64,000 nucleotides of DNA from Brevibacterium casei CIP 102111. Lineage in GTDB: Bacteria; Actinomycetota; Actinomycetes; Actinomycetales; Brevibacteriaceae. The position numbers and the translations under genes were made by a program. Below the pieces are notes generated by a model, which did not search any database, was not told the DNA's origin, and worked only from the letters and a program-made list of their open reading frames with translations. Below are positions 19,286 to 27,788 of the stretch, in pieces. Numbering within the stretch: position 1 is the stretch's first letter; each line of letters starts with the position of its first letter. The DNA lies in assembly GCF_900169275.1 (NCBI RefSeq), contig NZ_FXZC01000002.1:186001-250000 (forward strand). Reading direction: 5' to 3'.

Positions 19286-19324
19286 ACGGTGGTGAGCTGT
19301 GTCAGCCGTGTCCGCGGCGGACGA

Positions 19325-19337
19325 TAGGCTTGGGAGC
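19325..19337 (+). promoter_or_regulatory. Leaderless promoter of holA
   Basis: TAGGCT is followed by 7 nt and the ATG of holA. A GGGAG lies inside the spacer, but it is too close to the ATG to act as a usual Shine-Dalgarno sequence. Confidence 0.5.
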
Positions 19338-20321
19338 ATGGCAGCGAAGAAGACCCTCATCCCGTGGAGCTCGGCGAAGCCCGCGCCCGTCGTGATGATC
19401 TCCGGCGGCGAATCCGTGCTCATCCGGATGGCCAAGGACCGCATCGTCTCCGCTGCCCGGAAGAAGTCACCCGAAGAGGTCGAGTTCGATGCCGCCGCCT
19501 ACCAGGGCGGGGAGCTCGAGATGGCCGCCTCGCCGTCGCTGTTCTCCAGCGCGAAGCTCATCGTCGTCGACGCCGTCGAGAAGTGCTCGGAGGCGTTCCT
19601 CGAGGACGCCCTCGCCTACCTCGACGAACCCAATGACGACGCTGTCGTCCTTCTCCTCCACGGTGGCGGCAACCGCGGGGCGAAGCTCGTGAAGAAGCTC
19701 GATGCCGCCGGCTTCCCCCGCATCGACGCGGCGGCGCTGAAGAACGAGAGCGACCGCGCGAAGTTCGCCCAGACGAAGCTCAAGGCCGCGAAGCGTCAGA
19801 TCGACGATGCGGGGATGGCCTCGCTCATGGCCGCCCTCGGCTCCGACCTCGCCGAGCTCAACGCCGGTGTCGACCAGCTCATCGAGGACACCGAGGGCAC
19901 GATCACCGCAGAGATCGTCGACCGCTACTACGGCGGGCGGGTCGAAGCGACCGGGTTCAAGGTCGCCGACGCGGCCGTCTCCGGCGACGCCAAGAGCGCA
20001 CTCAGCCTTCTCCGGCACGCGCTGTCGACGGGATCGGATCCGGTCCCGCTCGTCGCGGCTGTGGCGATGAAGCTCCGCGGCATGGCGAAGGTGCAGGGCT
20101 TCTCCGGATCGAGCGGTGAGCTCGCGGCCGAACTGAAGATGGCCCCTTGGCAGGTCGATCGCGCCCGGCGCGAGGTCCGGCGCTGGAACGAGGTCGCGCT
20201 CGGTCAGTCGCTCATCGCCGCCGCCGAGGCCGACGAAGCGGTCAAAGGCGGAGGCCGGGATCCCGTCTACGCCGTCGAGACCTTCGTCTCGGAGGTCTGC
20301 CGCCTCGCCCGCACCCGCTGA
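19338..20321 (+). CDS. holA: DNA polymerase III subunit delta
   Basis: A 327-residue clamp-loader subunit that opens the beta sliding clamp. The N-terminal domain reads PVVMISGGESVLIRMAKDRI, where the usual G-E-E/D-x-x-L pattern is recognisable. The central AAA+-like part lacks ATPase motifs, as expected for delta. The C-terminal collar helices include LLRHALSTGSDPVPLVAAVAMKLRGM. Its place after comEC and before rpsT is the classic order for this gene. The ATG fits the leaderless pattern. Confidence 0.93.
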   Translation: MAAKKTLIPWSSAKPAPVVMISGGESVLIRMAKDRIVSAARKKSPEEVEFDAAAYQGGELEMAASPSLFSSAKLIVVDAVEKCSEAFLEDALAYLDEPNDDAVVLLLHGGGNRGAKLVKKLDAAGFPRIDAAALKNESDRAKFAQTKLKAAKRQIDDAGMASLMAALGSDLAELNAGVDQLIEDTEGTITAEIVDRYYGGRVEATGFKVADAAVSGDAKSALSLLRHALSTGSDPVPLVAAVAMKLRGMAKVQGFSGSSGELAAELKMAPWQVDRARREVRRWNEVALGQSLIAAAEADEAVKGGGRDPVYAVETFVSEVCRLARTR

Positions 20322-20385
20322 GCCGGGTGCCAGCTCGCCCACACGCGCCGGCTGAGTCGTGCGCCAGCTCGCCGCACGCGCTGAG
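20304..20385. repeat. Degenerate tandem copies of the holA 3' end
   Basis: Three units beginning CTCGCC at 20304, 20334 and 20368 each contain a CTGAG in the place of the holA stop region. The units are 30 and 34 bp long. Identity is imperfect, so this is an older or slipped duplication. Confidence 0.6.
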
Positions 20386-20445
20386 TCGAGCGCGGGAGGT
20401 CCGGCGCCGAGTCGCTGCCCTGCGGAAGGGACCGCCCGGACAGAC

Positions 20446-20482
20446 GAAGGGGCCCGATCCGCAGTGCGGATCGGGCCCCTTC
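20446..20482 (-). terminator. rpsT terminator
   Basis: A perfect 17-bp stem starting GAAGGGGCCCGATCCGC, with the loop AGT, lies 21 bases after the rpsT stop. It probably also ends holA transcription from the other side. Confidence 0.85.
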
Positions 20483-20503
20483 AGGCAAACCTCAGTCAGC
20501 GAC

Positions 20504-20764
20504 TCAGAGAGCGTTGATCTGCTTGGCGAGCTTCGACTTGCGGTTCGCAGCGTTGTTCTTGTGCAGAACACCCTTCGAGACAGCCTTGTCGAGCTTGCGG
20601 GCGGCCACAGCATAAGCCTGCTGTGCCTCGTCCTTGTTGCCGGCAGCGATGCTCTCACGGACGTTGCGGACGAGGCCACGAACCTCGGTACGTACTGCCT
20701 TGTTGCGCAGGCGAGCCTTCTCGTTGGTCTTGATCCGCTTCATCTGGGACTTGATATTAGCCAA
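20504..20764 (-). CDS. rpsT: 30S ribosomal protein S20
   Basis: An 86-residue protein, the normal length for S20, which binds 16S rRNA early in 30S assembly. It begins ANIKSQMKRIKTNEKAR after the initiator, exactly like the family. The start is TTG at 20762-20764, with GGAAGA upstream. GTG at 20773 and TTG at 20770 would place the Shine-Dalgarno sequence too close. A leader of up to about 200 bases separates it from the upstream gene, but I could not pick a single promoter. Confidence 0.95.
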   Translation of the reverse strand: MANIKSQMKRIKTNEKARLRNKAVRTEVRGLVRNVRESIAAGNKDEAQQAYAVAARKLDKAVSKGVLHKNNAANRKSKLAKQINAL

Positions 20765-20970
20765 TTTCAACACTCTTCCGTGTTAGTACTACATGGTCGT
20801 GAGGGCGCATCCGCGCGACAGCCTTCGTCTCGGCGGGGAAACACTCTGACGAAATCGCATCGGATGGCATCTTCACCCGACCTCGGCGAGACACACGCCA
20901 TGATGAAGACACAGTTGACAATGATACAGGCTGGCTCCGCCCGGCGGAAATCCCCGACCCGGTCCCCGCG

Positions 20971-21576
20971 TCAGGAGAATTCGGCTGCGACGAGGTCGAA
21001 GACCGACCGGTCCATGACCGCGCCCTCGCGGCGGATGCTGCGCGGATCGAGGCGGATGATCCGGTCGAGGCGGACCTCCGAGGGGCGTCCCTGCGAATCC
21101 CAGGCGCCGCTGCCGATATTCATCCACCGGGCGCTGCCATCCGTGCGGACCTCGCCGATCCCGCCGGGAATGTGGTCCTTGCTCGTGAGCATGAGGACGA
21201 GGACCCACGCCCCGTCCTTGCCGATGACGAGCGACGGGCGGTCCTTGCCCTTCGTGTGATCCTCCTCGAATGGGATCCACCCCCACACGACCTCGCCGGG
21301 ATCGGCGTCGCCGTCGAGATCGGGGGAGTAGACGACGGTGACCGATCCCCGGTAGTCACCCGGGTAGCCCGTTCCCGGACGGTCATCCCTCGTCGAGGTG
21401 GTCCTCGCGTTCCCGGTCGGCCCCTGCCCCTGCGGACGGGGTCCCGGGCGGCGATCGGCCCCCCGGCTGCCGTCGGCGCCGTCCTGCGACCGCCTGCTCT
21501 GCGACTGCCTGAGGTATTTCATGCCCTCGCGGACACCGATCTGCACGGCACGGTTGACGATTGATCTCCAGCTCAT
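20971..21576 (-). CDS. PemK/MazF-like family protein, no antitoxin neighbour
   Basis: A 201-residue protein. Residues 1-85 are a basic, low-complexity extension rich in Arg, Gly and Asp. Residues 90-200 resemble the MazF/PemK beta-barrel: DPGEVVWGWIPFEEDHTKGKDRPSLVIG is the usual first half, with the Pro-rich DRP signature. MazF toxins are mRNA interferases paired with a small antitoxin, but no antitoxin ORF flanks this gene. It is a common chromosomal single gene near lepA in actinobacteria, so toxin function is unproven. The ATG lies 7 nt after TAGGCT. Confidence 0.75.
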   Translation of the reverse strand: MSWRSIVNRAVQIGVREGMKYLRQSQSRRSQDGADGSRGADRRPGPRPQGQGPTGNARTTSTRDDRPGTGYPGDYRGSVTVVYSPDLDGDADPGEVVWGWIPFEEDHTKGKDRPSLVIGKDGAWVLVLMLTSKDHIPGGIGEVRTDGSARWMNIGSGAWDSQGRPSEVRLDRIIRLDPRSIRREGAVMDRSVFDLVAAEFS

Positions 21577-21589
21577 GCCGCCCAGCCTA
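21577..21589 (-). promoter_or_regulatory. Leaderless promoter of the PemK/MazF-like gene
   Basis: TAGGCT on the minus strand is followed by 7 nt and the ATG. It is the same arrangement, with the same hexamer, as at holA. Confidence 0.55.
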
Positions 21590-21614
21590 GTGGACGATGG
21601 GCCGCAGGGACCGC

Positions 21615-22394
21615 TCAGGCGACGACGTCGTCGGCCCAGCGCAGGGTCGCCTCGACGGGGAAATGGTCGGACGGGTAGGTGCCGTCGACGTTGAACGTGT
21701 CGATGCGGGTCGAGACGGTCTCGAGTCCCTTCGTCGTGAGGATCCAGTCGATGCGCGGTTCCCCGGCCTTCGGTCCCTTGTAGCGGTGGAAGGTGCCGAT
21801 GTCCTCCCCGGGTGCTGCCACTGCGGTGTCGGTGAGGCCGAGCTCGGAGGTGAAGTACTCATACACCGGGGCACCGGTGGCGACGTTGAAGTCACCGGTG
21901 ATGACACAGGGGACGGCCACCTCGGCGATGGTCTCCGCCATGATCTTCGCCGACTCCAGCCGCGCACGCTCGGACTTGTGGTCGAGGTGGGTGTTGAGCA
22001 GGCGCAGCCTGCGTCCGGACTCGAGGTCGGTGAAGTCGACGGTCGTCAGGGTCCGGGCATGGGAGACGCCCCACGATTCGGAGGCGACGGTCTCCGGGGT
22101 CTCGGAGAGCCAGCTGATGTCGACGGTCTCGACTTCGAAGCGGGAAGAGTCGCAGATGATCGCGGTGAATTCCCCGGCATTGCCGCCCGAATGCCCCTCG
22201 CCGAGCCAGATGTACTCATCGGGCAGCAGCTCGATGAGCTTCTCGAGCTGATCGAGCTCACCCTCCTGCGTGCCGATGAGGTGCGGGTGGGCGGCGGCGA
22301 TGAGCTCGGCGGCGACCGGCAGACGCTCGGCGACGGGATGCCCGTCCATCGCGGGGTAGCGGAGATTGAAGCTCATAACGGTGAAGTCGCTCAT
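21615..22394 (-). CDS. Endonuclease/exonuclease/phosphatase family hydrolase
   Basis: A 259-residue protein of the EEP (DNase I-like) superfamily. Its ordered motifs are MSFNLRY at the N-terminus, IGTQEG (metal-binding Glu), LNTHLDH, TGDFN and a C-terminal [10 protein letters not shown] with the catalytic His. Family members cut phosphodiester bonds in nucleic acids, lipids or inositol phosphates; the substrate is not readable here. I chose the ATG at 22392-22394, directly before the first beta strand. An upstream start would add 44 non-conserved residues. No signal peptide is seen. Confidence 0.85.
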   Translation of the reverse strand: MSDFTVMSFNLRYPAMDGHPVAERLPVAAELIAAAHPHLIGTQEGELDQLEKLIELLPDEYIWLGEGHSGGNAGEFTAIICDSSRFEVETVDISWLSETPETVASESWGVSHARTLTTVDFTDLESGRRLRLLNTHLDHKSERARLESAKIMAETIAEVAVPCVITGDFNVATGAPVYEYFTSELGLTDTAVAAPGEDIGTFHRYKGPKAGEPRIDWILTTKGLETVSTRIDTFNVDGTYPSDHFPVEATLRWADDVVA

Positions 22395-22559
22395 GAGACC
22401 ATCATCGCGGACCTCGACCGCGATCGCGGGGATATCCGCAGCGATTTCCCCTCGCCGGACCAGCGCGACCGGGCAGGTGAGTGGGGCGACCGCGGATTCC
22501 GGCCGGGAGGCCGAGTCGTGGAACAATGGAGGTTCGCACGAATTGAAGAAAGGGCGTTC

Positions 22560-24428
22560 ATGTCACCTCAGGTGTCGCCACAAGCACTCCAGCGGATCAC
22601 ACCGTCCGCGACCTCACCCGAGCTGATCCGCAATTTCTGCATCATCGCCCACATCGACCACGGGAAGTCGACGCTCGCCGACCGGATGCTCCAGATCACC
22701 GGCGTCGTCCAGCCGCGCGACATGCGCGCGCAGTACCTCGACCGGATGGACATCGAACGCGAACGCGGCATCACCATCAAATCCCAGGCCGTGCGCATGC
22801 CGTGGGAGACCGACGGCACCCCGTACGCACTCAACATGATCGACACCCCCGGCCACGTCGACTTCAGCTACGAGGTCTCCCGGTCGCTCGCCGCCTGTGA
22901 GGGCGCGCTCCTCCTCGTCGACTCCGCGCAGGGCATCGAGGCCCAGACGCTCGCGAACCTCTACCTCGCGATGGAGAACGAGCTGACGATCATCCCGGTG
23001 CTCAACAAGATCGACCTGCCGGCCGCGCAGCCGGACAAGTACGCCGAGGAGCTTGCGAACCTCATCGGCGTCGACCCCGACGACGTCCTGCGGGTCTCCG
23101 GGAAGACCGGTGAGGGCGTCGAAGGCGTCCTCGACCGGATCATCACCGACATCCCCGCGCCCGTCGGCGACGCCGATGCGCCGGCGCGGGCGATGATCTT
23201 CGACTCCGTCTACGACACCTACCGGGGTGTCGTCACCTACGTCCGCGTCGTCGACGGCGCACTGTCGCCGAGGCAGAAGGTGACGATGATGTCGACGGGC
23301 ACGACTCACGAACTCCTCGAGATCGGTGTGTCCTCCCCGGAGCCGATCGCGACGAAGGGACTCGGCGTCGGCGAGGTCGGCTACCTCATCACCGGTGTCA
23401 AGGACGTCCGCCAGTCGAAGGTCGGCGACACGGTCACCGCGACCGCAGCCCCGGCCGAGGAGCCCCTGGCCGGCTACGAAGAGCCCAAGCCGATGGTCTT
23501 CTCCGGGCTCTTCCCCATCGACGGCTCCGACTACCCGGCGCTGCGCGACGCCCTCGACAAGCTCAAGCTCAACGACGCCGCCCTCGTCTACGAACCGGAG
23601 AACTCGACGGCGCTCGGCTTCGGCTTCCGGTGTGGGTTCTTGGGCCTCCTCCACCTCGAGATCGTCCGGGAGCGCCTCGAGCGCGAATTCGACCTCGACC
23701 TCATCTCGACCGCCCCGAGCGTCATCTACGACGTCACTCTCGAGGACCGGTCCGAGGTCGTCGTGACGAACCCCTCGGAGTTCCCGACCGGCAAGATCCG
23801 CGAGGTCCGCGAGCCGATGGTCAAGGCGACGATCCTCACCCCGAGCGACTGCATCGGCGCGGTCATGGAACTCTGCCAGGACCGCCGCGGCAAGCTCCAG
23901 GGCATGGACTACCTGTCCTCGGACCGCGTCGAGATCCGCTACCGCCTGCCGCTTGCCGAGATCGTCTTCGATTTCTTCGACCAGCTCAAGTCCCGGACGA
24001 AAGGCTACGCCTCCCTCGACTACGCCGACGACGGCATGGACGGCGCCGACCTCGTCAAGGTCGACATCCTCCTCCACGGCGATCAGGTCGACGCGTTCTC
24101 CGCGATCGTCCACCGCGACAAGGCGTACTCGTACGGGGTGCTCATGGCCGGCAAGCTGCGCGGACTCATCCCGCGCCAGCAGTTCGAGGTCCCCATCCAG
24201 GCCGCCATCGGCTCGCGCATCATCGCCCGTGAGACCATCCGCGCGATCCGCAAGGACGTGCTCTCGAAGTGCTACGGCGGCGACATCAGCCGCAAGCGCA
24301 AGCTGCTCGAGAAGCAGAAGGAGGGCAAGAAGCGGATGAAGATGGTCGGCAGCGTCGAGGTGCCGCAGGAGGCCTTCATCGCGGCCCTGTCCTCGGACGA
24401 GCCGGACAAGAAGGACGCCAAGAAGTAG
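22560..24428 (+). CDS. lepA: Elongation factor 4 (back-translocase GTPase)
   Basis: A 622-residue translational GTPase. The G1 motif is AHIDHGKST (30-38), G3 is DTPGHVDF and G4 is NKID. Domains II, III and V follow, and the C-terminal LepA-specific domain is present ([23 protein letters not shown]). EF4 acts on ribosomes under stress and during assembly. The ATG at 22560 follows AAAGGG; the long open frame upstream is non-coding overlap with the divergent EEP gene. hemW starts immediately after the stop. Confidence 0.97.
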   Translation: MSPQVSPQALQRITPSATSPELIRNFCIIAHIDHGKSTLADRMLQITGVVQPRDMRAQYLDRMDIERERGITIKSQAVRMPWETDGTPYALNMIDTPGHVDFSYEVSRSLAACEGALLLVDSAQGIEAQTLANLYLAMENELTIIPVLNKIDLPAAQPDKYAEELANLIGVDPDDVLRVSGKTGEGVEGVLDRIITDIPAPVGDADAPARAMIFDSVYDTYRGVVTYVRVVDGALSPRQKVTMMSTGTTHELLEIGVSSPEPIATKGLGVGEVGYLITGVKDVRQSKVGDTVTATAAPAEEPLAGYEEPKPMVFSGLFPIDGSDYPALRDALDKLKLNDAALVYEPENSTALGFGFRCGFLGLLHLEIVRERLEREFDLDLISTAPSVIYDVTLEDRSEVVVTNPSEFPTGKIREVREPMVKATILTPSDCIGAVMELCQDRRGKLQGMDYLSSDRVEIRYRLPLAEIVFDFFDQLKSRTKGYASLDYADDGMDGADLVKVDILLHGDQVDAFSAIVHRDKAYSYGVLMAGKLRGLIPRQQFEVPIQAAIGSRIIARETIRAIRKDVLSKCYGGDISRKRKLLEKQKEGKKRMKMVGSVEVPQEAFIAALSSDEPDKKDAKK

Positions 24429-25658
24429 GTGCCGGAACAGCCGATCGGTGAGACCCCACCGCTCGACGGCTCCCTTCCCGCCTCGGCGGGGACCGGGAAC
24501 GGTGAGCGGCTGAGCCTCTACGTCCACGTACCCTACTGCCGCGTGCGCTGCGGCTACTGCGACTTCAACACCTACACCGCCGACGAACTCGGACCGGGTG
24601 CCAACCGCGACGACTACCGGGAGATGATCTCCCGGGAGCTCGATCTCTCGACCCGTGTCCTCGCTGAGGTGGGGGCGGGCAATCGTGAGGTCGGGACGAT
24701 CTTCTTCGGCGGGGGCACCCCGACGATCCTCCCCGCCGAGGTGCTCGCCGGTGTCGTTTCCGACATCCGCTCCCGCTACCGGCTGGCCTCCGATGTCGAG
24801 GTGACGACCGAGGCGAACCCGGACACCCTCAGTCCCGCCTATCTCGACACGCTGGCCGCCGCCGGCTTCACCCGCATCTCCGTGGGCATGCAGTCGGCGG
24901 TCCCGCACGTGCTCGCAACCCTCGATCGCACGCACGATCCGCTGAAGATCCCGGATGTCGCGCGTTGGGTCAAGGAGGCCGGGCTCGAGCTCAGCCTCGA
25001 CCTCATCTACGGCACACCGGGGGAGTCGATCGACGACTGGCGTGCCTCCCTCGACTCGGCGCTGGCCAATGACGTCGACCACATCTCCGCGTACTCGCTC
25101 ATCGTCGAGCCGGGCACGAAGATGGGGGCGATGGTTCGTCGCGGGCAGCTGCCCATGCCCGATGAGGATGACCTTGCCGACAAGTACGAGATCGCCGATG
25201 CGGCCATGGCCGCTGCCGGTCTGCGCTGGTACGAGGTGAGCAACTGGTCGAAGAACCCGGACACCCGCTGTGAGCACAACATGGCGTATTGGCGCAATGC
25301 CGACTGGTGGGGCTTCGGCCCGGGTGCGCACTCCCACGTCGGGGGAGTCCGGTTCTGGAACGCCAAGCATCCCCGCGCCTGGTCGGACAGGCTCCTCGCC
25401 GGTCACTCCCCGGCGATCGGACGGGAGGTGCTCTCGGAGACGACGCGCGAGATCGAGCGGATCATGCTCGCCGCCCGCATCGACTCCGAGCTGCCCCTCG
25501 ATTCGCTGGGCCTCGGCAGCGAGGCGGCGATCCGCACCTTCGTCAAGCAGGGACTTCTCGACGCCGAGGCGGTCGCCGACGGCCGGTTCTCCCCGACGCT
25601 CCAGGGCCGGCTCATGGCCGACCATATGGTCAGGGTGCTCACCGACTACGTACGGTGA
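24429..25658 (+). CDS. hemW: Radical SAM heme chaperone HemW
   Basis: A 409-residue radical SAM protein with the 4Fe-4S motif CRVRCGYC (Cys37, Cys41, Cys44), the SAM-binding GGGTP and the C-terminal HemW domain. HemW resembles HemN but is a heme-transfer chaperone; it lacks the N-terminal features of true coproporphyrinogen dehydrogenase. The GTG start directly abuts the lepA stop, so the pair is an operon, as in many bacteria. Confidence 0.9.
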   Translation: MPEQPIGETPPLDGSLPASAGTGNGERLSLYVHVPYCRVRCGYCDFNTYTADELGPGANRDDYREMISRELDLSTRVLAEVGAGNREVGTIFFGGGTPTILPAEVLAGVVSDIRSRYRLASDVEVTTEANPDTLSPAYLDTLAAAGFTRISVGMQSAVPHVLATLDRTHDPLKIPDVARWVKEAGLELSLDLIYGTPGESIDDWRASLDSALANDVDHISAYSLIVEPGTKMGAMVRRGQLPMPDEDDLADKYEIADAAMAAAGLRWYEVSNWSKNPDTRCEHNMAYWRNADWWGFGPGAHSHVGGVRFWNAKHPRAWSDRLLAGHSPAIGREVLSETTREIERIMLAARIDSELPLDSLGLGSEAAIRTFVKQGLLDAEAVADGRFSPTLQGRLMADHMVRVLTDYVR

Positions 25659-25721
25659 CGCCCACCATGACGCCCGACGATGACGTGCGGAAACGGCCTG
25701 CGTTCGTCGGAGGGCTCCTGC

Positions 25722-25727
25722 TAGACT
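25722..25727 (+). promoter_or_regulatory. Candidate -10 box for the following membrane-protein gene
   Basis: TAGACT lies 73 bases before the chosen ATG. It is the same hexamer used at the leaderless genes, but here a leader with a Shine-Dalgarno sequence follows. Confidence 0.4.
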
Positions 25728-25800
25728 GACTACACCTATCGTGGATGATGTGGTGTACCTTTCGTGGAACCCCGACGGTGCGGAGCAAGCGAGGTGGACG

Positions 25801-26739
25801 ATGTCGAACCCTCAGCCCGAAGATGACCGACACGGCCGACAGGACTCTGCTGTGCCTGGAGCGAATGCGGACCGGGGTTCTGATTCCCGCCCGCCCGGCG
25901 TTGATCCGCGTGGAGGCCAGCCGCCTGTTCCGGAGTCGCCAGCACCGCCTCCGTCTTACCTCCCGCCGCAGGCATCCGGGCCGCCTCCGCGCTCGAGACC
26001 CCGGCGGCACTCGTCCCGGCGGCCGTCGGGGACGGCGGACCTCAGGCGTCTGGGCAGAGATGCCGTGGGCGCAGCGGCGACGGCTGCTGAGTCCGTGCAA
26101 CGGTCCGACCTCTGGAAGCGGGGACGCGCGGCGGCGGGAAGCGCTTCACGGGCGGCGGCAGCGAAAGGACGCGCCGCGGCACACACGACTGCGGCGGCCT
26201 CGACGACCGCATGGCGTCACGGCAGGGACATGTATGCGGTCTCGAGTCGACTTCCCGGCGAGGGGCACGGCCGCCCGAGTCGGCCGTGGGAGATCCGCAC
26301 CGCTGCTGTCCTCGGGCTCATCGCGCCGTTGTTCATCGTCCTCGCGATCATCTCGATGGCAGTCACCGGTGGACGCACACTGAGGTCGTTCGGCTGGATG
26401 CTGCGCGGCCTCGGGGACACGACCGGCGTCGAACCGGTCAACGCCGCTGCCGACATCTCAACGGGCCTGGCGGACGCCCTCGTCGCCTTCGGCATCATTG
26501 TGGGGCTCGTGGTCATCGCGGCGTTCTGCATCTATGCGTGGAGAGTGCTCGTGGGGCGCGGTCACGCCAAATGGGTGGCGCTCATCGCTCTCGTCGCCTC
26601 ACTCTTCGTCCTCACTCCGTTCAGTCCGGTTCTCACCGCAGGGTTTCAGATCTTCGCGACGGCCAGTCTTGTCTTCGCCTTCCTCCCGCGTTCGTCGGCG
26701 TGGTTCGTCCACCGCCGGAACAGGCGATTCTCACGGTGA
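25801..26739 (+). CDS. Membrane protein with disordered N-terminus, unknown function
   Basis: A 312-residue protein. Residues 1-75 are rich in Pro, Arg, Asp and Ser. Residues 75-145 form an Ala/Arg-rich, probably helical stretch. Three to four TM segments occupy about 165-300, followed by a basic tail (HRRNRRFSR). The ATG at 25801 has GAGGTGG 3 nt upstream. GTG at 25741 would add 20 residues without a Shine-Dalgarno sequence. I do not recognise the family. It is convergent with the repeat-tailed gene. Confidence 0.7.
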   Translation: MSNPQPEDDRHGRQDSAVPGANADRGSDSRPPGVDPRGGQPPVPESPAPPPSYLPPQASGPPPRSRPRRHSSRRPSGTADLRRLGRDAVGAAATAAESVQRSDLWKRGRAAAGSASRAAAAKGRAAAHTTAAASTTAWRHGRDMYAVSSRLPGEGHGRPSRPWEIRTAAVLGLIAPLFIVLAIISMAVTGGRTLRSFGWMLRGLGDTTGVEPVNAAADISTGLADALVAFGIIVGLVVIAAFCIYAWRVLVGRGHAKWVALIALVASLFVLTPFSPVLTAGFQIFATASLVFAFLPRSSAWFVHRRNRRFSR

Positions 26740-26751
26740 GCCGAAACAGGA

Positions 26752-26781
26752 CCGCCGCCTGCGCAGATGCGCAGACGGCGG
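26752..26781. terminator. Hairpin terminator between convergent genes
   Basis: CCGCCGCCTGCGCA pairs with its complement over 14 bp with one mismatch around a very short loop. It lies 12 bases after the rightward stop and 35 bases from the leftward one. Confidence 0.55.
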
Positions 26782-26815
26782 GTCCGAGAGTCGGCGGCTC
26801 AATGGCCGCAGCTGA

Positions 26816-27613
26816 TCACTTGATGAAGTTGATCGTCAGCGGGAACTTGTAGCCCTCGCCCTTGTTCGCAGCCACGGCGGCGATGATGTAGATGACCGCG
26901 TAGACGAGCGGGATGAGGAACGCGAAGTAGACGATGAGGAATCCGAAGCCCATCGTCACGAACGCGAGGATGGTGCCGATGATGCCGAGGACGATCGAGG
27001 CGGCGAACGTGGCGATCATGTTCGTGATCCACGCGTTCGTGCCCTGGCGGGCGTAGTCGCGGACGAAGGGCGACTCGTCCTTCTTCACGAGGAACATGAT
27101 GAGCGGGAGGAAGCCGACGAAGAGCGACCCGATGTTCGTCCACAGGGCGGTGGTCCGCTCGGAGTCGGTGGCGTTCCAGAAGCGTTCGGAGCCCGGACCG
27201 TACGCGGACTCGGGCAGGTTGGCGGAGTCGAACATCGCGGGGTTGGCGTGCATCGCGGGCTGGACGCCGTACTGCTGGACGCCGTAGTTCTGCTGGCCGC
27301 CGTACTGCTGGCCATAGCCCTGCTGCGAGCCGTACTGCTGACCGCCGTAGTTCTGCTGGGAACCGTACTGCTGCTGGCCGCCGTAGCTCTGCGGCTGGCT
27401 GCCGTACTGGTTCTGCTGGGAGCCATAGTTCTGCTGGCCGTAACCCTGCTGCGAACCGGAGTTCTGCTGGGAGCCGTACTGCTGCTGCGAACCGTAGTTC
27501 TGCTGCGGCTGCTGGCTGTAGGGCTGCTGGGGCCCGGACGCCTGAGTGTAGTTCGGCGGCATCGGACGCGACTGGTTCGCCTCTCCGTTCGGAGGCTGCG
27601 GGGAGTTCGACAT
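26816..27613 (-). CDS. DUF4870-like membrane protein with Gln/Tyr/Gly repeat tail
   Basis: A 265-residue protein. Residues 1-135 are almost only Gln, Tyr, Gly, Ser, Asn and Pro, built from degenerate YGSQQ/YGGQQ units. Residues 150-265 contain three hydrophobic segments and charged loops typical of DUF4870 (TALWTNIGSLFVGFLPLIMFLVKKDESPFVRDYARQGTNAWI). Function is unknown. The start ATG is preceded by AAAGGA. The tail has the composition of phase-separating, prion-like domains. A second protein with the same kind of tail lies at 38237. Confidence 0.85.
   Translation of the reverse strand: MSNSPQPPNGEANQSRPMPPNYTQASGPQQPYSQQPQQNYGSQQQYGSQQNSGSQQGYGQQNYGSQQNQYGSQPQSYGGQQQYGSQQNYGGQQYGSQQGYGQQYGGQQNYGVQQYGVQPAMHANPAMFDSANLPESAYGPGSERFWNATDSERTTALWTNIGSLFVGFLPLIMFLVKKDESPFVRDYARQGTNAWITNMIATFAASIVLGIIGTILAFVTMGFGFLIVYFAFLIPLVYAVIYIIAAVAANKGEGYKFPLTINFIK
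27250..27530 (-). repeat. Degenerate coding tandem repeat (Tyr-Gly-Ser-Gln-Gln)
   Basis: Fifteen-base-like units, read on the minus strand as TACGGCAGCCAGCAG-type codons, recur many times with small insertions. They encode the N-terminal tail of the DUF4870-like protein. Confidence 0.8.
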
Positions 27614-27788
27614 GAGGGTCCTTTCGAGAAGCTTCTGCACTTCCACCCTAGACCAGCGGCCCCAGCCGAAGGGTGGGAGCGGCGTTCCAAGTTCGTCACA
27701 ACTGCCTCGGAGCCGGGCCCTGCGACTGCCTCGGAGTCGAAACCGCAGCGACCTCAGTCCACGCAGCCCCGCAGCGAACTCAGACCCC

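Noticed and set aside
21597..22559. A 321-codon upstream extension of lepA
   Set aside because: The extension is antisense to the EEP hydrolase. The ATG at 22560 has a Shine-Dalgarno sequence and matches the family N-terminus.
22614..25625. A 1003-codon open frame antisense to lepA and hemW
   Set aside because: It is fully covered by two well-supported genes on the other strand. The product has no recognisable motif and is rich in Arg, Asp, Glu and Val, as mirror frames are.
27250..27530. A possible CRISPR-like or minisatellite array
   Set aside because: The repeats are in frame, degenerate and without unique spacers; they encode the Gln/Tyr/Gly tail.
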